Numbered from the stretch's first letter, positions 16,587 through 26,170 are shown. The stretch is 64,000 nt of DNA from Variovorax sp. SG517 (GCF_013376045.1 NZ_JABMJG010000009.1:248001-312000); one strand, 5' to 3'. Numbers and translations: made by a program. The notes: generated by a model from the sequence alone, not told the origin.

Positions 16587-16610
16587 TGGAAATGAATAGT
16601 CTGAATTCCA
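16587..16610. promoter_or_regulatory. TGGAA-N14-TTCCA dyad between reductase and LysR genes
   Basis: The arms lie at 16587-16591 and 16606-16610 in an AT-rich patch next to the divergent starts 16530 and 16620. Spacing and placement fit a LysR-type operator overlapping the LysR gene's own start region. A second, weaker CAGG-N8-CCTG pair precedes it at about 16562-16577. There is no experimental support. Confidence 0.35.
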
Positions 16611-16619
16611 GGAATTGAC

Positions 16620-17513
16620 ATGAACAATTTCAGCCGCCTCGACCTGAACCTGCTGGTCACGCTCGACACCCTGCTGGCCGAGCGCAACGTCACGCGAGCC
16701 GCCGAGCGGCTGAACCTGTCGCAGCCCTCGGTGAGCGTGCAACTGGCCAAGCTGCGGGAGGTCTTCGGCGATCCGCTGCTGCTGCCCGCGCAGCGCGGCA
16801 TGCGGCCCACCGCGCGGGCCGACGAGCTGCGCGAGCCGCTGCACGAGGCGCTCGAAGCGCTGGGCCGCGCGGTCGCTCCGACTCGGCCCTTCGAGCCGGC
16901 CGAGGCCGGCACCACATGGCGCGTTGCCGCGGCCGACTACGCCGAGTCGGCCATCCTGCTGCCGGCGCTGGCCGGGCTGCGTGCGGCCGCGCCGAACACG
17001 CGGCTGGCGGTGGTGGAGGCCGTGCCTTCGCGCATGGCGCGGCAGCTAGAAAGCGGCGAGATCGACCTGTTCTTCCACACCAGCGTGGGCGCACCGCCGG
17101 GACTGCATGCGCGGGTGCTGTTCAATGAGCGCTATGTGCTCGTCGGCCGTGCGGGCCATCCGCGCCTGAAGCGCCGGCCCACGCTCGCGCAGTTCTGCGC
17201 GCTGGAGCATGTGGTGGTGTCTCCGGCCGGCGGCGGCTTCGCGGGGCCCACCGACGAGGTACTGGCGCAGCAGGGGTTGGCGCGCAAGGTGGTGCTGTCG
17301 GTGCCGCACTTCCTTTTCATGATGTCGGCGGTGGCGGGCACCGACATGGTCGCGATGCTGCCCGAGCGGCTGGCACGCAACGCGCCCGGGCTGAGCGTGG
17401 TGGAGGCGCCGCTGGAAGTGCCGGGCTACGAGATGGCGATGCTCTGGCACGAACGCCGGCATCGCGATCCGGCCCACAAGTGGCTGCGCGAGCAGATCGC
17501 GGCCAGCCTCTGA
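16620..17513 (+). CDS. LysR-type regulator (NodD/NahR-like)
   Basis: The 297-residue protein has an N-terminal helix-turn-helix 'FSRLDLNLLVTLDTLLAERN' plus 'LSQPSVSVQLAKLREVFGDP', and the 'LLLPAQRGMRPTARADEL' linker typical of the NodD/NahR branch. Its C-terminal effector domain includes 'ESGEIDLFFHTSVGAPPGLH' and 'VAGTDMVAMLPERLA'. The divergent quinone reductase is the probable target. Confidence 0.93.
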   Translation: MNNFSRLDLNLLVTLDTLLAERNVTRAAERLNLSQPSVSVQLAKLREVFGDPLLLPAQRGMRPTARADELREPLHEALEALGRAVAPTRPFEPAEAGTTWRVAAADYAESAILLPALAGLRAAAPNTRLAVVEAVPSRMARQLESGEIDLFFHTSVGAPPGLHARVLFNERYVLVGRAGHPRLKRRPTLAQFCALEHVVVSPAGGGFAGPTDEVLAQQGLARKVVLSVPHFLFMMSAVAGTDMVAMLPERLARNAPGLSVVEAPLEVPGYEMAMLWHERRHRDPAHKWLREQIAASL

Positions 17514-17541
17514 GGCTTGAGCCTTTGAGCCTGCACTGCGT

Positions 17542-19521
17542 TCAGGCCGCGCTCAGGACCTTGCCGACCCCGGCCGGCCGTTCCAGCGGAAGCCAGAGCA
17601 CGAAGCGCGTGCCGGCGGCGCCGGCTTCCCAGCTCACGGTGCCGCCGATCTCCTGCGCGCGCCGCTGCTGGTTGCGCAGCCCGCGGCCGCCGCGCCGCAT
17701 GGCTTGTTCCACGTCGAAGCCGCCGCCGTTGTCCTCGACCATCACGCACACGCCGTCGTTCGCCGTGGCGGTGCTCACGCAGATGGTGGTGGCCCGCGTG
17801 TGGCGCAGCACGTTGGCGACGCACTCCTGCACGATGCGCAGGATGTGCAGCGCGCCGTCCGGGTCGAGCCAGGGCAGGCTGGGCACGGGCTGCACCTCCC
17901 ATTGCAGGGTGATGCCGGCGCTCTCGATGCGCGGCGCGAGGCGAAAGCGCATGGTCGCCAGCAGCAGGAGCAGGTCGGCGTCGACGCTTTCCATGGAATC
18001 GATCACCAGCCGCAGGTCTTCCATGCAGCCCTTGAGCACGCGGGAGATCTCGGCCTCGGTCATGGCGCCCCGTTCCACCGAGCGGATCGCGCTGATGAGG
18101 GACGAGCCCAGCCCGTCGTGCATGTCCTGCATGAGGCGGCGGCGCTCGGCGCTGAGCATGTGCTGGTTCTCGCTCACGCGCAGCCGCTGGTAGCTCTGCT
18201 CCAGTTCCGCCTCGCGCGCCTGCAGTCGCTGGGCCAGGCCCCTGTTCAGCCGGCCCACCTCGGCGAAGGCGTCGGTGTAGCGCTGGAACATGATGTACGA
18301 GAACACGAAGAACAGGCTGATGATGGCGTAGGGCGACATGTAGACGCTCTCCGGGCTCACGAGGTTGTTCTGCAGCAGTCCGTCGCAGGAGGTGAGCGCG
18401 AGCGCGAACACCGTCCAGCCCGCCACCAGCCGTCCTTCGCTCTGCTGGTTGCGCAGCGACTTGCGCAGGTTCACCGTGAAGATCAGCACCGCCATGGGCA
18501 GTACCGCCAGGTTGAGCAGCGGCGTGAACAGGTAGAGGTTGACGATCTTCGTCGACAGCTGCGGCAGCGTCGTGATGTTGCAGGCCAGCACCAGTCCGAT
18601 CGAGATGCGCGTCAGCCAGACCGAGGGCTGCTGGTGCAGGCGCTGCAGGAACAGGTGGATGAGGATGATCAGCCAGAGCAGGCTGGAGACGGTCATCCAC
18701 TCGAACCAGTCGTCCGAGATCGGGATGAAGCTGCCGCCCGCGTAGTAGTGCAGCGTGCGCAGGAAAGCCATCGCCGAGATGGCGAAGAACAGCAGGTAGA
18801 GCAGTTCGCGCCGCCTGCCCAGCCACACCGCGAAGGCGAATGCGCCGACCGCCAGGAAGGCGGCGCTGCCCATGAAGGGCAGCTGCACCTGCAGCAGCTG
18901 GCGGATCTGGTAGCGCCAGCTCAGCGAGGCCTCGCTGCCGACCCAGACGGTGGAAAAGCCGCTGCCGCTGTTGCGCAGGCGGTCGACGCGGATCAGCACG
19001 GTCTTCGGCGGCGGCGCGCCGGCCGTCGGGTTCAGCGGCAGCAGCAGCGGATGGTTGTAGCCGTTGTGGATCGGGCTGCCGTGCGACTGGTAGAGCAGGG
19101 CGCCGTCGCCGTACACCGCGATGTGGCCCAGCGTCTTCCAGCGCGGGAGATAGAGCAACTGGGGCTCGCGCACGGAAGCCCTGCCGGAAAGGTCGATGCG
19201 GTACCAGTCGGTGACGGTGCGTGTGCCGCTGCCTTCGTCGGGCACCAGCTCGCGTCCGACCGTGTGCGGGAGGTTGACGTTTCTCCAGCCTTTGGGAGGC
19301 AGTGCCGCCTCCTGCACGTCGCGCGGAGGAGCGGTATAGCCGTTGCCCGGCACGGAAAGCAGCTCGACCCGCGTGATGTGGACGGCCTCGCCGCTCTGCG
19401 GCGACTGCGCCGTCGCCGGCTCGGCGGCGTGCGCGCAAGACAGGAGCACCGGCACGGCGGCCAGCAAAAGCTTTGCGATCCACCTGCCGATTCGCCAACA
19501 GCTCTTGCTGCCCAGCCTCAT
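17542..19521 (-). CDS. 7TM-DISM-type sensor histidine kinase (HisKA_3), orphan
   Basis: The 659-residue protein has a signal peptide (residues 1-32), a periplasmic region of about 180 residues resembling a 7TMR-DISM extracellular ligand domain, seven membrane segments between about 213 and 415, a coiled coil (about 420-455), the dimerisation/phosphoacceptor helix 'RRLMQDMHDGLGSSLISAIR' with H468, and an HATPase domain ('VQECVANVLRHTR' N-box; 'VMVEDNGGGFD' and 'GGRGLRNQQRRAQEIGG' G-boxes). It is a NarL/FixJ-partner class of kinase, yet no LuxR-type response regulator is adjacent. The only receiver in the window is 19 kb away. It converges with the LysR gene. Confidence 0.88.
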   Translation of the reverse strand: MRLGSKSCWRIGRWIAKLLLAAVPVLLSCAHAAEPATAQSPQSGEAVHITRVELLSVPGNGYTAPPRDVQEAALPPKGWRNVNLPHTVGRELVPDEGSGTRTVTDWYRIDLSGRASVREPQLLYLPRWKTLGHIAVYGDGALLYQSHGSPIHNGYNHPLLLPLNPTAGAPPPKTVLIRVDRLRNSGSGFSTVWVGSEASLSWRYQIRQLLQVQLPFMGSAAFLAVGAFAFAVWLGRRRELLYLLFFAISAMAFLRTLHYYAGGSFIPISDDWFEWMTVSSLLWLIILIHLFLQRLHQQPSVWLTRISIGLVLACNITTLPQLSTKIVNLYLFTPLLNLAVLPMAVLIFTVNLRKSLRNQQSEGRLVAGWTVFALALTSCDGLLQNNLVSPESVYMSPYAIISLFFVFSYIMFQRYTDAFAEVGRLNRGLAQRLQAREAELEQSYQRLRVSENQHMLSAERRRLMQDMHDGLGSSLISAIRSVERGAMTEAEISRVLKGCMEDLRLVIDSMESVDADLLLLLATMRFRLAPRIESAGITLQWEVQPVPSLPWLDPDGALHILRIVQECVANVLRHTRATTICVSTATANDGVCVMVEDNGGGFDVEQAMRRGGRGLRNQQRRAQEIGGTVSWEAGAAGTRFVLWLPLERPAGVGKVLSAA

Positions 19522-19799
19522 AGATCGCTTTGCCTTGGAAGTCGCTTCTTTGTGGTTTGCACCGGCCTGAAGCCGCTGCGTTACGGCTCCGTGCCGTGGA
19601 GCCCGGATCCCGCCCTCGCGAGACGGGCGCGATTATGTTCCCCCTCGAATACGCCTGCGATTACGACCGTTAACACGCCGACGACCCGGCGGGGCGGCGG
19701 CATAGGCCGTCCGTCGAATGCACAGCGGCGGCGGCGTTCCCTAGCATGGAAAGGACGCCGCATTCCGCTCCCGCTTCCATTCCTCTTCCAGGCCCGCCG

Positions 19800-20813
19800 A
19801 TGAAACAGTCCGCCTTCATGGTTCTCGTTGCCCGCCTGGTGGCAGGCGCGCTGCTCTCGACGGCTGCCGGCTCCTTCGCCGCAGAGCCGGCCAAGGACAA
19901 CCCGCTGGTCGGGCGCTACGAGGGCTCGGTGCTCGACGGCTACAAGGCGGCCGCCTACGACGAAGTGGGCCTGATCAAGGAGCCGTTTCAGAACTGGGGT
20001 GGCGGCAAGCCCGACCTGCTCAAGGTCGAGGGCAAGGTCACGCTCTATCTATACAGGCTGCCCAAGGAGCGCTCGCTGCTGGAGGTGCAGCGCAACTACG
20101 AGTCCAGCCTGAAGGCCAAGGGTTTCGAGGTGCTGTTCAGCTGCGGCACCGCCAATGGCTCGTGCTACAAGCCGCGCGACGGCAGCGTGGATACCACCAC
20201 GCCCTACGACTTCGCGCTGGCCTTCGACGCCCCCGAGTGGCCGCGCCTGGGCAGCCGGGGCGACTACGCGCGCAACTATTTCGCCGTGAGCGGACGCTAC
20301 CTGCTTGCCAGGAAGACTGGGCCGGGCGGCACCGTCTACGCCAGCATCGCCCTGGCCGAGCACAACGCCGAGGTCGGCAACCACGCCTTCGTGCGGGTGG
20401 TGGAGAGCAAGGCGATGGAGGAGAACAAGATCGTGTTCCTCGACGCCACGGCCATGCAGAAGAGCCTGGCGGAGACGGGGCGCGTCAATCTCTACGGCAT
20501 CCTGTTCGACCTCGACAAGGACGTGATCCGCCCCGAGTCGCAGCCCACGCTCGACGAGATGACCAAGCTGATGCGCAACAACCCGCCCCTGAAGCTGTCG
20601 GTGGTGGGCCACACCGATGCGCAGGGCGAGGCGAAGCACAACGACGATCTTTCGAAGCGCCGCGCGCTGGCGGTGATCTCGGTGCTGGTGAAGGCGGGCG
20701 TGGACCCGCGGCGCTTCACGACCCGCGGCGCGGGCGCCTCCGAGCCCGTGGCGCCGAACGACAGCGAGGCGGGGCGGGCGAAGAACCGCCGGGTGGAGCT
20801 GATCCGCCTCTGA
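19800..20813 (+). CDS. OmpA-family protein with N-terminal DUF4892-like domain
   Basis: The 337-residue protein starts at ATG 19800. The signal peptide ends 'AAGSFAAEP'. Residues about 35-215 match the DUF4892 layout ('DLLKVEGKVTLYLYRLPKER', 'VLFSC', 'SVSGRYLLARK'-like core). Residues 235-337 are an OmpA peptidoglycan-binding domain: 'LYGILFDLDKDVIRPESQPT', 'LSVVGHTDAQGEAKHNDDLS' and 'NRRVELI'. It anchors the outer envelope to peptidoglycan. The preceding gap 19522-19799 (278 bases) has no gene or clear promoter that I could define. Confidence 0.88.
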   Translation: MKQSAFMVLVARLVAGALLSTAAGSFAAEPAKDNPLVGRYEGSVLDGYKAAAYDEVGLIKEPFQNWGGGKPDLLKVEGKVTLYLYRLPKERSLLEVQRNYESSLKAKGFEVLFSCGTANGSCYKPRDGSVDTTTPYDFALAFDAPEWPRLGSRGDYARNYFAVSGRYLLARKTGPGGTVYASIALAEHNAEVGNHAFVRVVESKAMEENKIVFLDATAMQKSLAETGRVNLYGILFDLDKDVIRPESQPTLDEMTKLMRNNPPLKLSVVGHTDAQGEAKHNDDLSKRRALAVISVLVKAGVDPRRFTTRGAGASEPVAPNDSEAGRAKNRRVELIRL

Positions 20814-20834
20814 GCCCGGCCACGGCGGCGTGCC

Positions 20835-21329
20835 TCAGATGACGGGCACGCTCGCTTCCTTCAGCACCCGCAGCACGAAATGCGACTTGCTGTGGCGGAT
20901 GCCCGGGATCTTGTAGAGCTTCTCGCGCAGCAGCCGCTCGTAGTCGCGCGTGTCGCGCACGGCAATGCGGATGTAGTAGTCGTAGTCGCCCGAGACCAGA
21001 TAGGCCTCCTGGATTTCCGGGATGGTGGCGAGCGTGCGGCCGAAGTCGTAGAGCGTCTCGTCGGTGTGGCTCTCCAGAGTGACCTGCACGATCACCGAGT
21101 CGTGGTAGCCGAGCTTGGCCGGGTCGACGTCTACCGTATAGCGCTTGATGACCCCGGTGGCCTCCAGTTTCTTGATGCGCGTCCAGCAGCTGGTGGGCGA
21201 AAGGCCGACCTCGTTGCCGATCTCCTGCAGCGTCTTGCGCGAGTCGAGCAGGAGCACCCGCAGAATCGCCAGGTCGGTCTTGTCGAAAGATCCTTCGCTG
21301 TCGCCGGGTGTTTGCCGATTGGTTTTCAT
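20835..21329 (-). CDS. Lrp/AsnC family regulator
   Basis: The 164-residue protein has an N-terminal helix-turn-helix 'LDSRKTLQEIGNEVGLSPTS' and a C-terminal RAM effector domain ('YLVSGDYDYYIRIAVRDTRD'). It is divergent from an acetolactate synthase gene across 65 bases. Control of that gene in response to an amino acid is likely, in keeping with Lrp regulation of ilv genes. Confidence 0.92.
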   Translation of the reverse strand: MKTNRQTPGDSEGSFDKTDLAILRVLLLDSRKTLQEIGNEVGLSPTSCWTRIKKLEATGVIKRYTVDVDPAKLGYHDSVIVQVTLESHTDETLYDFGRTLATIPEIQEAYLVSGDYDYYIRIAVRDTRDYERLLREKLYKIPGIRHSKSHFVLRVLKEASVPVI

Positions 21330-21394
21330 GAATCGAGCTTAAAGAGCCAAAAGAAAGATGCATATTCTGCGCCCGAAACGGAAGAATTGACGGC

Positions 21395-23179
21395 ATGCGA
21401 CTGCTCGACCTACCCCCCACGTCCTCCCCGTCCCTCCACCCCGATACCAAGCCGGTTCGCATCCGCAACGGCGCCGAGGCCCTGCTCGACACCCTGGTCG
21501 AGTGCGGCGTGGACACCATCTTCGGCTACCCCGGCGGGGCGGCGCTGCCGCTGTACGACGCGCTGCACGGCGAACCCCGGCTGCGCCACGTGCTGGTGCG
21601 CCACGAGCAGGCGGCCGTGCACGCGGCCGAGGGCTATGCGCGCAGCACCGGCCGCGTGGGCGTGGTGCTGGTCACCTCGGGGCCGGGCGTGGGCAACACC
21701 ATCACCGGGCTGTTGGACGCGATGAGCGATTCGGTGCCGGTGCTGTGCATCAGCGGGCAGGTCGCCACCGCCGTCATCGGTACGCAGGCGTTCCAGGAAA
21801 GCGACGCGCTGGGCATGTCGCGCCCGGTGACGAAGTGGAACCGCCAGGTCCGCGCCGCCGACGACGTGCCCGCGCTGGTGCGCCGCGCGCTGGAGATCGC
21901 ATCGACCGGCCGACCCGGCCCGGTGCTGCTCGACGTGCCGAAGGACATCCAGCTGCAGCGCCTGGGCCGCGCCCCAGAGTCCGCGCCGCTGCGCCCCCTG
22001 CGCACCAGCCGCACCGCGCTGCCGCCCAAGGCCATGGTGCAGCGCGCCGCGGATCTGCTTTCCACCGCGCGCCGGCCCGTCATCTACGGCGGCGGCGGGC
22101 TGGTCAACTCGGGGCCGGCCGCCTGCGAGGCCTTCACGAAGCTGGTCAACCTGATGCATGCGCCGTGCACGCTCACGCTGATGGGGCTGGGCGCCTTTGC
22201 GGCATCGGACCCGAAGTTCATCGGCATGCTGGGCATGCACGGCACGCTGGAGGCCAACCTTGCGATGCATGAGGCCGACCTGGTCGTCTGCATCGGCGCG
22301 CGCTTCGACGACCGCGTGACCGGCAAGCTCGACGAGTTCTGCCCGCACGCCCGCAAGATCCACATCGACATCGACCCCGGCAGCATCAACAAGGTGGTGC
22401 GCGTGGACGTGCCGATGGTGGGCGACTGCGCCGCGATCCTCGAGAGCCTGCTCGCGCTGCTGCCCGCCGAGGGCTTCGCGCCCGAGCGCCTTGCGCCGTG
22501 GTGGGAGCGCATCGAGCGCTGGCGCGCCGTCGACTGCCTGGCCTTCGAGCCCAAGGCCGGGTCGATCCTGCCGCAGCAGCTGATGTCTTCTTTGCAGCGC
22601 GCCATTGCCGGGCGCGACGCCATCGTGTCGACCGACGTGGGCCAGCACCAGATGTGGGCCGCGCAGTACCTGCGCTTCGACAGCCCGCGCCGCTGGCTCA
22701 CCTCCGGCGGCGCCGGCACCATGGGCTACGGGCTGCCCGCCGCCATCGGCGCGCAGATCGGCCACCCCGGCGCGCTCACGGTGTGCGTGAGCGGCGATGC
22801 CTCGGTGCTGATGAACATCCAGGAGCTCTCCACTGCCGTGCAGCACCGCGTGCCGGTGAAGCTGGTGCTGAGCAACAACGGCTACATGGGCATGGTGCGC
22901 CAGTGGCAGGAGCTGAACCACGGCAACCGCCTGAGCCACAGCTGGAACGAGGCGCTGCCCGACTTCGTGGCGCTCGCCAAGGCCTTCGGCTGGGGCGCGC
23001 GACGGGTCTGCGACCCGGCGGACCTCGAGGACGCGCTGGCCGAGTGCCTCGCGAGCGAGGGGCCGTTCTTCCTCGACGTGCAGGTCGAGGCGCAGGAGAA
23101 CTGCTTTCCGATGATGCCCTCGGGCCACGGCCACCACCGGGTGATGCTGGCGAAGGACCGGTGGTACGAGGAGGGTTGA
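21395..23179 (+). CDS. Acetolactate synthase large-subunit-like ThDP enzyme
   Basis: The 594-residue protein has the three ThDP-enzyme domains: a pyrimidine-binding domain with the catalytic glutamate E71 ('RHEQAAVHAAEGYA'), a central FAD-type domain, and a PP domain with 'GDASVLMNIQELSTAVQHRV' and 'NNGYMGMVRQWQE'. The QWQE/FAD features fit an anabolic-type acetohydroxyacid synthase making acetolactate or acetohydroxybutyrate from pyruvate. No ilvN/ilvH regulatory subunit or ilvC follows, so this is probably an accessory copy. ATG 21395 leaves a proline-rich 20-residue lead; a later start is possible. Confidence 0.88.
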   Translation: MRLLDLPPTSSPSLHPDTKPVRIRNGAEALLDTLVECGVDTIFGYPGGAALPLYDALHGEPRLRHVLVRHEQAAVHAAEGYARSTGRVGVVLVTSGPGVGNTITGLLDAMSDSVPVLCISGQVATAVIGTQAFQESDALGMSRPVTKWNRQVRAADDVPALVRRALEIASTGRPGPVLLDVPKDIQLQRLGRAPESAPLRPLRTSRTALPPKAMVQRAADLLSTARRPVIYGGGGLVNSGPAACEAFTKLVNLMHAPCTLTLMGLGAFAASDPKFIGMLGMHGTLEANLAMHEADLVVCIGARFDDRVTGKLDEFCPHARKIHIDIDPGSINKVVRVDVPMVGDCAAILESLLALLPAEGFAPERLAPWWERIERWRAVDCLAFEPKAGSILPQQLMSSLQRAIAGRDAIVSTDVGQHQMWAAQYLRFDSPRRWLTSGGAGTMGYGLPAAIGAQIGHPGALTVCVSGDASVLMNIQELSTAVQHRVPVKLVLSNNGYMGMVRQWQELNHGNRLSHSWNEALPDFVALAKAFGWGARRVCDPADLEDALAECLASEGPFFLDVQVEAQENCFPMMPSGHGHHRVMLAKDRWYEEG

Positions 23180-23203
23180 AGGCAGAGAAGAGGAAGCCGG
23201 GCC

Positions 23204-24763
23204 TCAGACGCTCTGCAGCCGCACGTCGTTCGCCGGAATGGCGTTGAGCTCGGCCCAGTCCATCTCTTCCTCCAGCTGGTGATAGGTGTCGTCCTCGATC
23301 TCGCCCGTCTGGCGCAGCGAGTCGAGCGCCTGCCGCTGCGCGCGAATGGCCACGGCGCGCAGCTGGTCGTGCGCGGTCTTGGCCTGCGGATGGCGCTCGT
23401 CCTGCGCCAGGGCGCGCGCGGCGCGGTATTCGTCGCGCACGGCATCGGCCTCGCGTCCGTCCTCGGCTTCGATGGCCGTGAGCGCCGCATCCATCATCGC
23501 GGTGCGGGCGAGCGAGATCTCCCTGTCCTGCGAATCGTCGGGCTCGATCTTCAGCACCCTGATCAGCGGTCCGATGGTGAAGCCCTGGATCACCAGCGTG
23601 CCAAGCACCACCGCGAACGCGCTCAGCACGATGAGATCGCGCCCCGGAAACTCCGCCGGCAGCGCGAAGGCGGTGGCCAGCGTCACCAGCCCGCGCATGC
23701 TCGACCAGCCGACCAGCAGGTTGATGCGCCTGGAGGGCAGCGGCACCTTGCGCCCCTGCACGATCAGGCGCAGCTTGTACTTGCGCATCGCGGCGCCGTA
23801 GATCAGCAACCACGCTACCCGCACCCCGATGACCAGCGCCAGCACGAGGGCGGCGAACTCCAGCGCATGCGTCAGCTGCGGCCCCGACAGCCGCGTGAGG
23901 ATGCCGCGCGCCTGCAGCCCCATGAGGAAGAAGGCCAGCACGTTGAGCGTGAACACCACCGCGCCCCACACCGCATAGGAGTGCACGCGGTCGCGCGGCG
24001 CATGGCGCCTCGGTGCGTACTGGCCCAGCGTCATGCCGAAGGCCACCACCGAGATGATGGGCGACAGGTGCAGCCGCTCGGCCACGATCCAGGCGCCGAA
24101 AGTCATCACGAACTGGAAGATGATGGCCGAGCGCGTGCCCGCGAAGAGCGGTGCGCCGAAATGCAGATTGAGCTTGGCGAAGGCGAAGCCCACCAGCGCA
24201 CCGCCCGGCACCGCCACCAGCAGCATCGGCAGCGAGCTCGTCATCGGCACGTGCGCGGCCCCCGCCGCCGACACCGCCACGCCGAACACCAGCAGCGCCA
24301 CGGCGTCGTTGAGCAGGCTCTCGCCGTTGATGATCGACAGCGTGCGCCGAGGAATGCGGAACTGCTGCATCACCGCCGCCGCGGCCACCGCGTCGGGCGG
24401 CGCGACGATGGCGCCGAGCGTGATCGCCGCGGCCAGCGGCAGCCCCGCGAAAGCCCAGCCGGCCCACGCCACCACGGCCGTGGTCAGCAGCACCGCCACC
24501 AGCACCAGCGAGACCAGCGACATCCAGTTGCGCCGCAGTTCGCGCGGCGAGGTGTCGAAGGCCGAGTCGAGCAGTGCAGGCGCGATGAAAAGCGCGAGCG
24601 CCAGGTGCGGGTCGAGGCTCACGTGCGGCACCCAGGGCATCGCGCCCAGGCAAACGCCGGCCAGCGCCAGCATCGAGGGGTAGGGCAGCGCGAGACGCCG
24701 CGACAGCTGCAGCAGCAGGCAGGCGGCGATCAGCATGACGAGTACGTTCTCGAAGACGTCCAT
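23204..24763 (-). CDS. CPA1-family Na+/H+ antiporter
   Basis: The 519-residue protein has about 12 predicted membrane helices in the first 400 residues and a charged cytoplasmic tail of about 110 residues. The ion-binding region 'AAITLGAIVAPPDAVAAAAV' and 'LSIINGESLLNDAVALLVFG' (the conserved ND pair) are characteristic of NhaP/CPA1 exchangers. It moves sodium or potassium out against protons at the inner membrane. It converges on the acetolactate synthase gene with a 24-base gap. Confidence 0.92.
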   Translation of the reverse strand: MDVFENVLVMLIAACLLLQLSRRLALPYPSMLALAGVCLGAMPWVPHVSLDPHLALALFIAPALLDSAFDTSPRELRRNWMSLVSLVLVAVLLTTAVVAWAGWAFAGLPLAAAITLGAIVAPPDAVAAAAVMQQFRIPRRTLSIINGESLLNDAVALLVFGVAVSAAGAAHVPMTSSLPMLLVAVPGGALVGFAFAKLNLHFGAPLFAGTRSAIIFQFVMTFGAWIVAERLHLSPIISVVAFGMTLGQYAPRRHAPRDRVHSYAVWGAVVFTLNVLAFFLMGLQARGILTRLSGPQLTHALEFAALVLALVIGVRVAWLLIYGAAMRKYKLRLIVQGRKVPLPSRRINLLVGWSSMRGLVTLATAFALPAEFPGRDLIVLSAFAVVLGTLVIQGFTIGPLIRVLKIEPDDSQDREISLARTAMMDAALTAIEAEDGREADAVRDEYRAARALAQDERHPQAKTAHDQLRAVAIRAQRQALDSLRQTGEIEDDTYHQLEEEMDWAELNAIPANDVRLQSV

Positions 24764-24849
24764 CGGGCCTCTGTCTTGGTGTTGTTTGCCCCGAATACTA
24801 AGAGGTCACCGGAAGACGGGCTCCTGCAGGCCGGCAAAAGACGATGGGC

Positions 24850-24968
24850 CCGCTGCGAGCCCCCTCGTCGCCAGTGTGTTCTTCACCAGCTTGGTCTTGC
24901 ACGACGAGCGTGGGCGCGTCGAACTTCTTCGGGTCCTCATCGAAGTTGGTCTCCGAGAAGGACTTGAT
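24850..24968 (-). pseudogene. Remnant of an alpha/beta-hydrolase (non-heme haloperoxidase type)
   Basis: Reading leftwards from about 24968, one frame gives 'IKSFSETNFDEDPKKFDAPT' followed by LVVQD, very close to the 'AFSETDFTEDLKK.DVPTL' segment of bacterial non-heme chloroperoxidases. The next family segment, 'KLVKNTL', appears just downstream in a different frame. The histidine-containing end and the whole N-terminal half with the serine elbow are gone. This is a decayed fragment inside the 208-base gap between the antiporter and AraC genes. Confidence 0.65.
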
Positions 24969-24971
24969 CCC

Positions 24972-25964
24972 TCAGTCCGGCGACCTGCGAAAGCCCCCCG
25001 GAGGCACGCCGAACCGGTCCCTGAAGCAGCGGCTGAAGTGGCTCGCGTCGCCGAAGCCGTTGCGATAGGCGATCTGGGCCACGCTCAGATGATCGAGCCG
25101 CCGGTTCTGCAGTTCGTCCTTCGCGCGCTCAAGCCGGCGCATCCGCAGGTACGCGCCGTACTGCGTGCGATGCGTCTCGAAGAGCCGATGCGTAAGCCGC
25201 CGCGAGATGCCGAGCTCCCGCGAGACCGCGTCGACCGACAGTTCCGGGTCGCCCAGATGCGCCTCGATGAAAGCCACCAGCCGCTGCCAGCGGTCGCGCT
25301 CGCGGCGTTTGCCGTCGGCCGTGTCCTGGTCGGCCGACTCGTCCAGCGACTCGCAATAGGCCGCGGCCAGCAGTGCGACGAAGGACTGCTCGGAAAAATA
25401 GGCGAGCGCCGGCGCAACGTGCGCCGCTCCCGGGAACACATGCCCCATGTGCGAGCGCGCGGCTTCTGCCAGCCGCGAATCCGCCTGAGCGATCGATGGC
25501 ACGAAGCGCTCGTGCAGGTCGGCGTAGATGCCGAAGAAGCGCTCGGACGGCACCCGCAGCACCACCAGCTTGCCGGGCGCGGTCAGCGTACAGGCGGATG
25601 GAAGCCGCGTGGTCCTGAACGTGATGTCGCCCTTGCGAAACGGCATGCGGCGTCCGCCTTGCTCGATGGCGCCTTCGCCTTCGACGGCGATCATCGCGAG
25701 CACGTCGCCAGCGCCTGCGGCACACGGCAGGGCGGTGTCGTGGCGCACCGCCAGCGGCGTCGACGAGAAGCTGATCGCCAGGCCCCCGCCCACCAGGCGG
25801 CAGGCTTCGAGGCTCATGCGCGGATTGCTGTCCCGCACGCTGAGCTGGCCGGGATAGACCAGCGAATCGAGCGCGTTCGAGTAGCCCTGCACGTCGCCCG
25901 GATAGAACGGCCGGAAACGGGGCGCGAAGCTCAGGTCGGAGGCTGCTGTCGTGTCGTGGTGCAT
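24972..25964 (-). CDS. AraC family regulator (AraC-binding-like N-terminus)
   Basis: The 330-residue protein has an N-terminal sensing domain ('GLAISFSSTPLAVRHD', 'GGRRMPFRKGDITFRTTRLP'). The C-terminal two-helix-turn-helix AraC domain (about 225-325) has 'LSVDAVSRELGISRRLTHRL' and 'VAQIAYRNGFGDASHFSRCF'. It is divergent from the aldolase-MHS transporter pair across about 205 bases, so it may control them. The hydrolase remnant abuts its 3' end. Confidence 0.9.
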   Translation of the reverse strand: MHHDTTAASDLSFAPRFRPFYPGDVQGYSNALDSLVYPGQLSVRDSNPRMSLEACRLVGGGLAISFSSTPLAVRHDTALPCAAGAGDVLAMIAVEGEGAIEQGGRRMPFRKGDITFRTTRLPSACTLTAPGKLVVLRVPSERFFGIYADLHERFVPSIAQADSRLAEAARSHMGHVFPGAAHVAPALAYFSEQSFVALLAAAYCESLDESADQDTADGKRRERDRWQRLVAFIEAHLGDPELSVDAVSRELGISRRLTHRLFETHRTQYGAYLRMRRLERAKDELQNRRLDHLSVAQIAYRNGFGDASHFSRCFRDRFGVPPGGFRRSPD

Positions 25965-26170
25965 GGGTGGGGCTCCTGCCGACGGTCCGCATGCTTCGTG
26001 CCAGGCGGGGGCGGCGGCAGCAGCAGTCTAGGCAGCGATCCGTTGCGCGGGGGCTAAGACTTTCCACTAGTTGGCGCACTGGATCAATGCGCGTGCACCC
26101 AGGCGCAAGAGCGAACGGCGGGCTGCTTCTTACATTGACAGCACCCCTACGAACGCACAGGAGCCACAGC

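Noticed and set aside
19522..19799. Short minus-strand ORF at 19581-19763 between the kinase and OmpA genes
   Set aside because: Arginine/proline-rich with no ribosome site or conserved motif; treated as non-coding.
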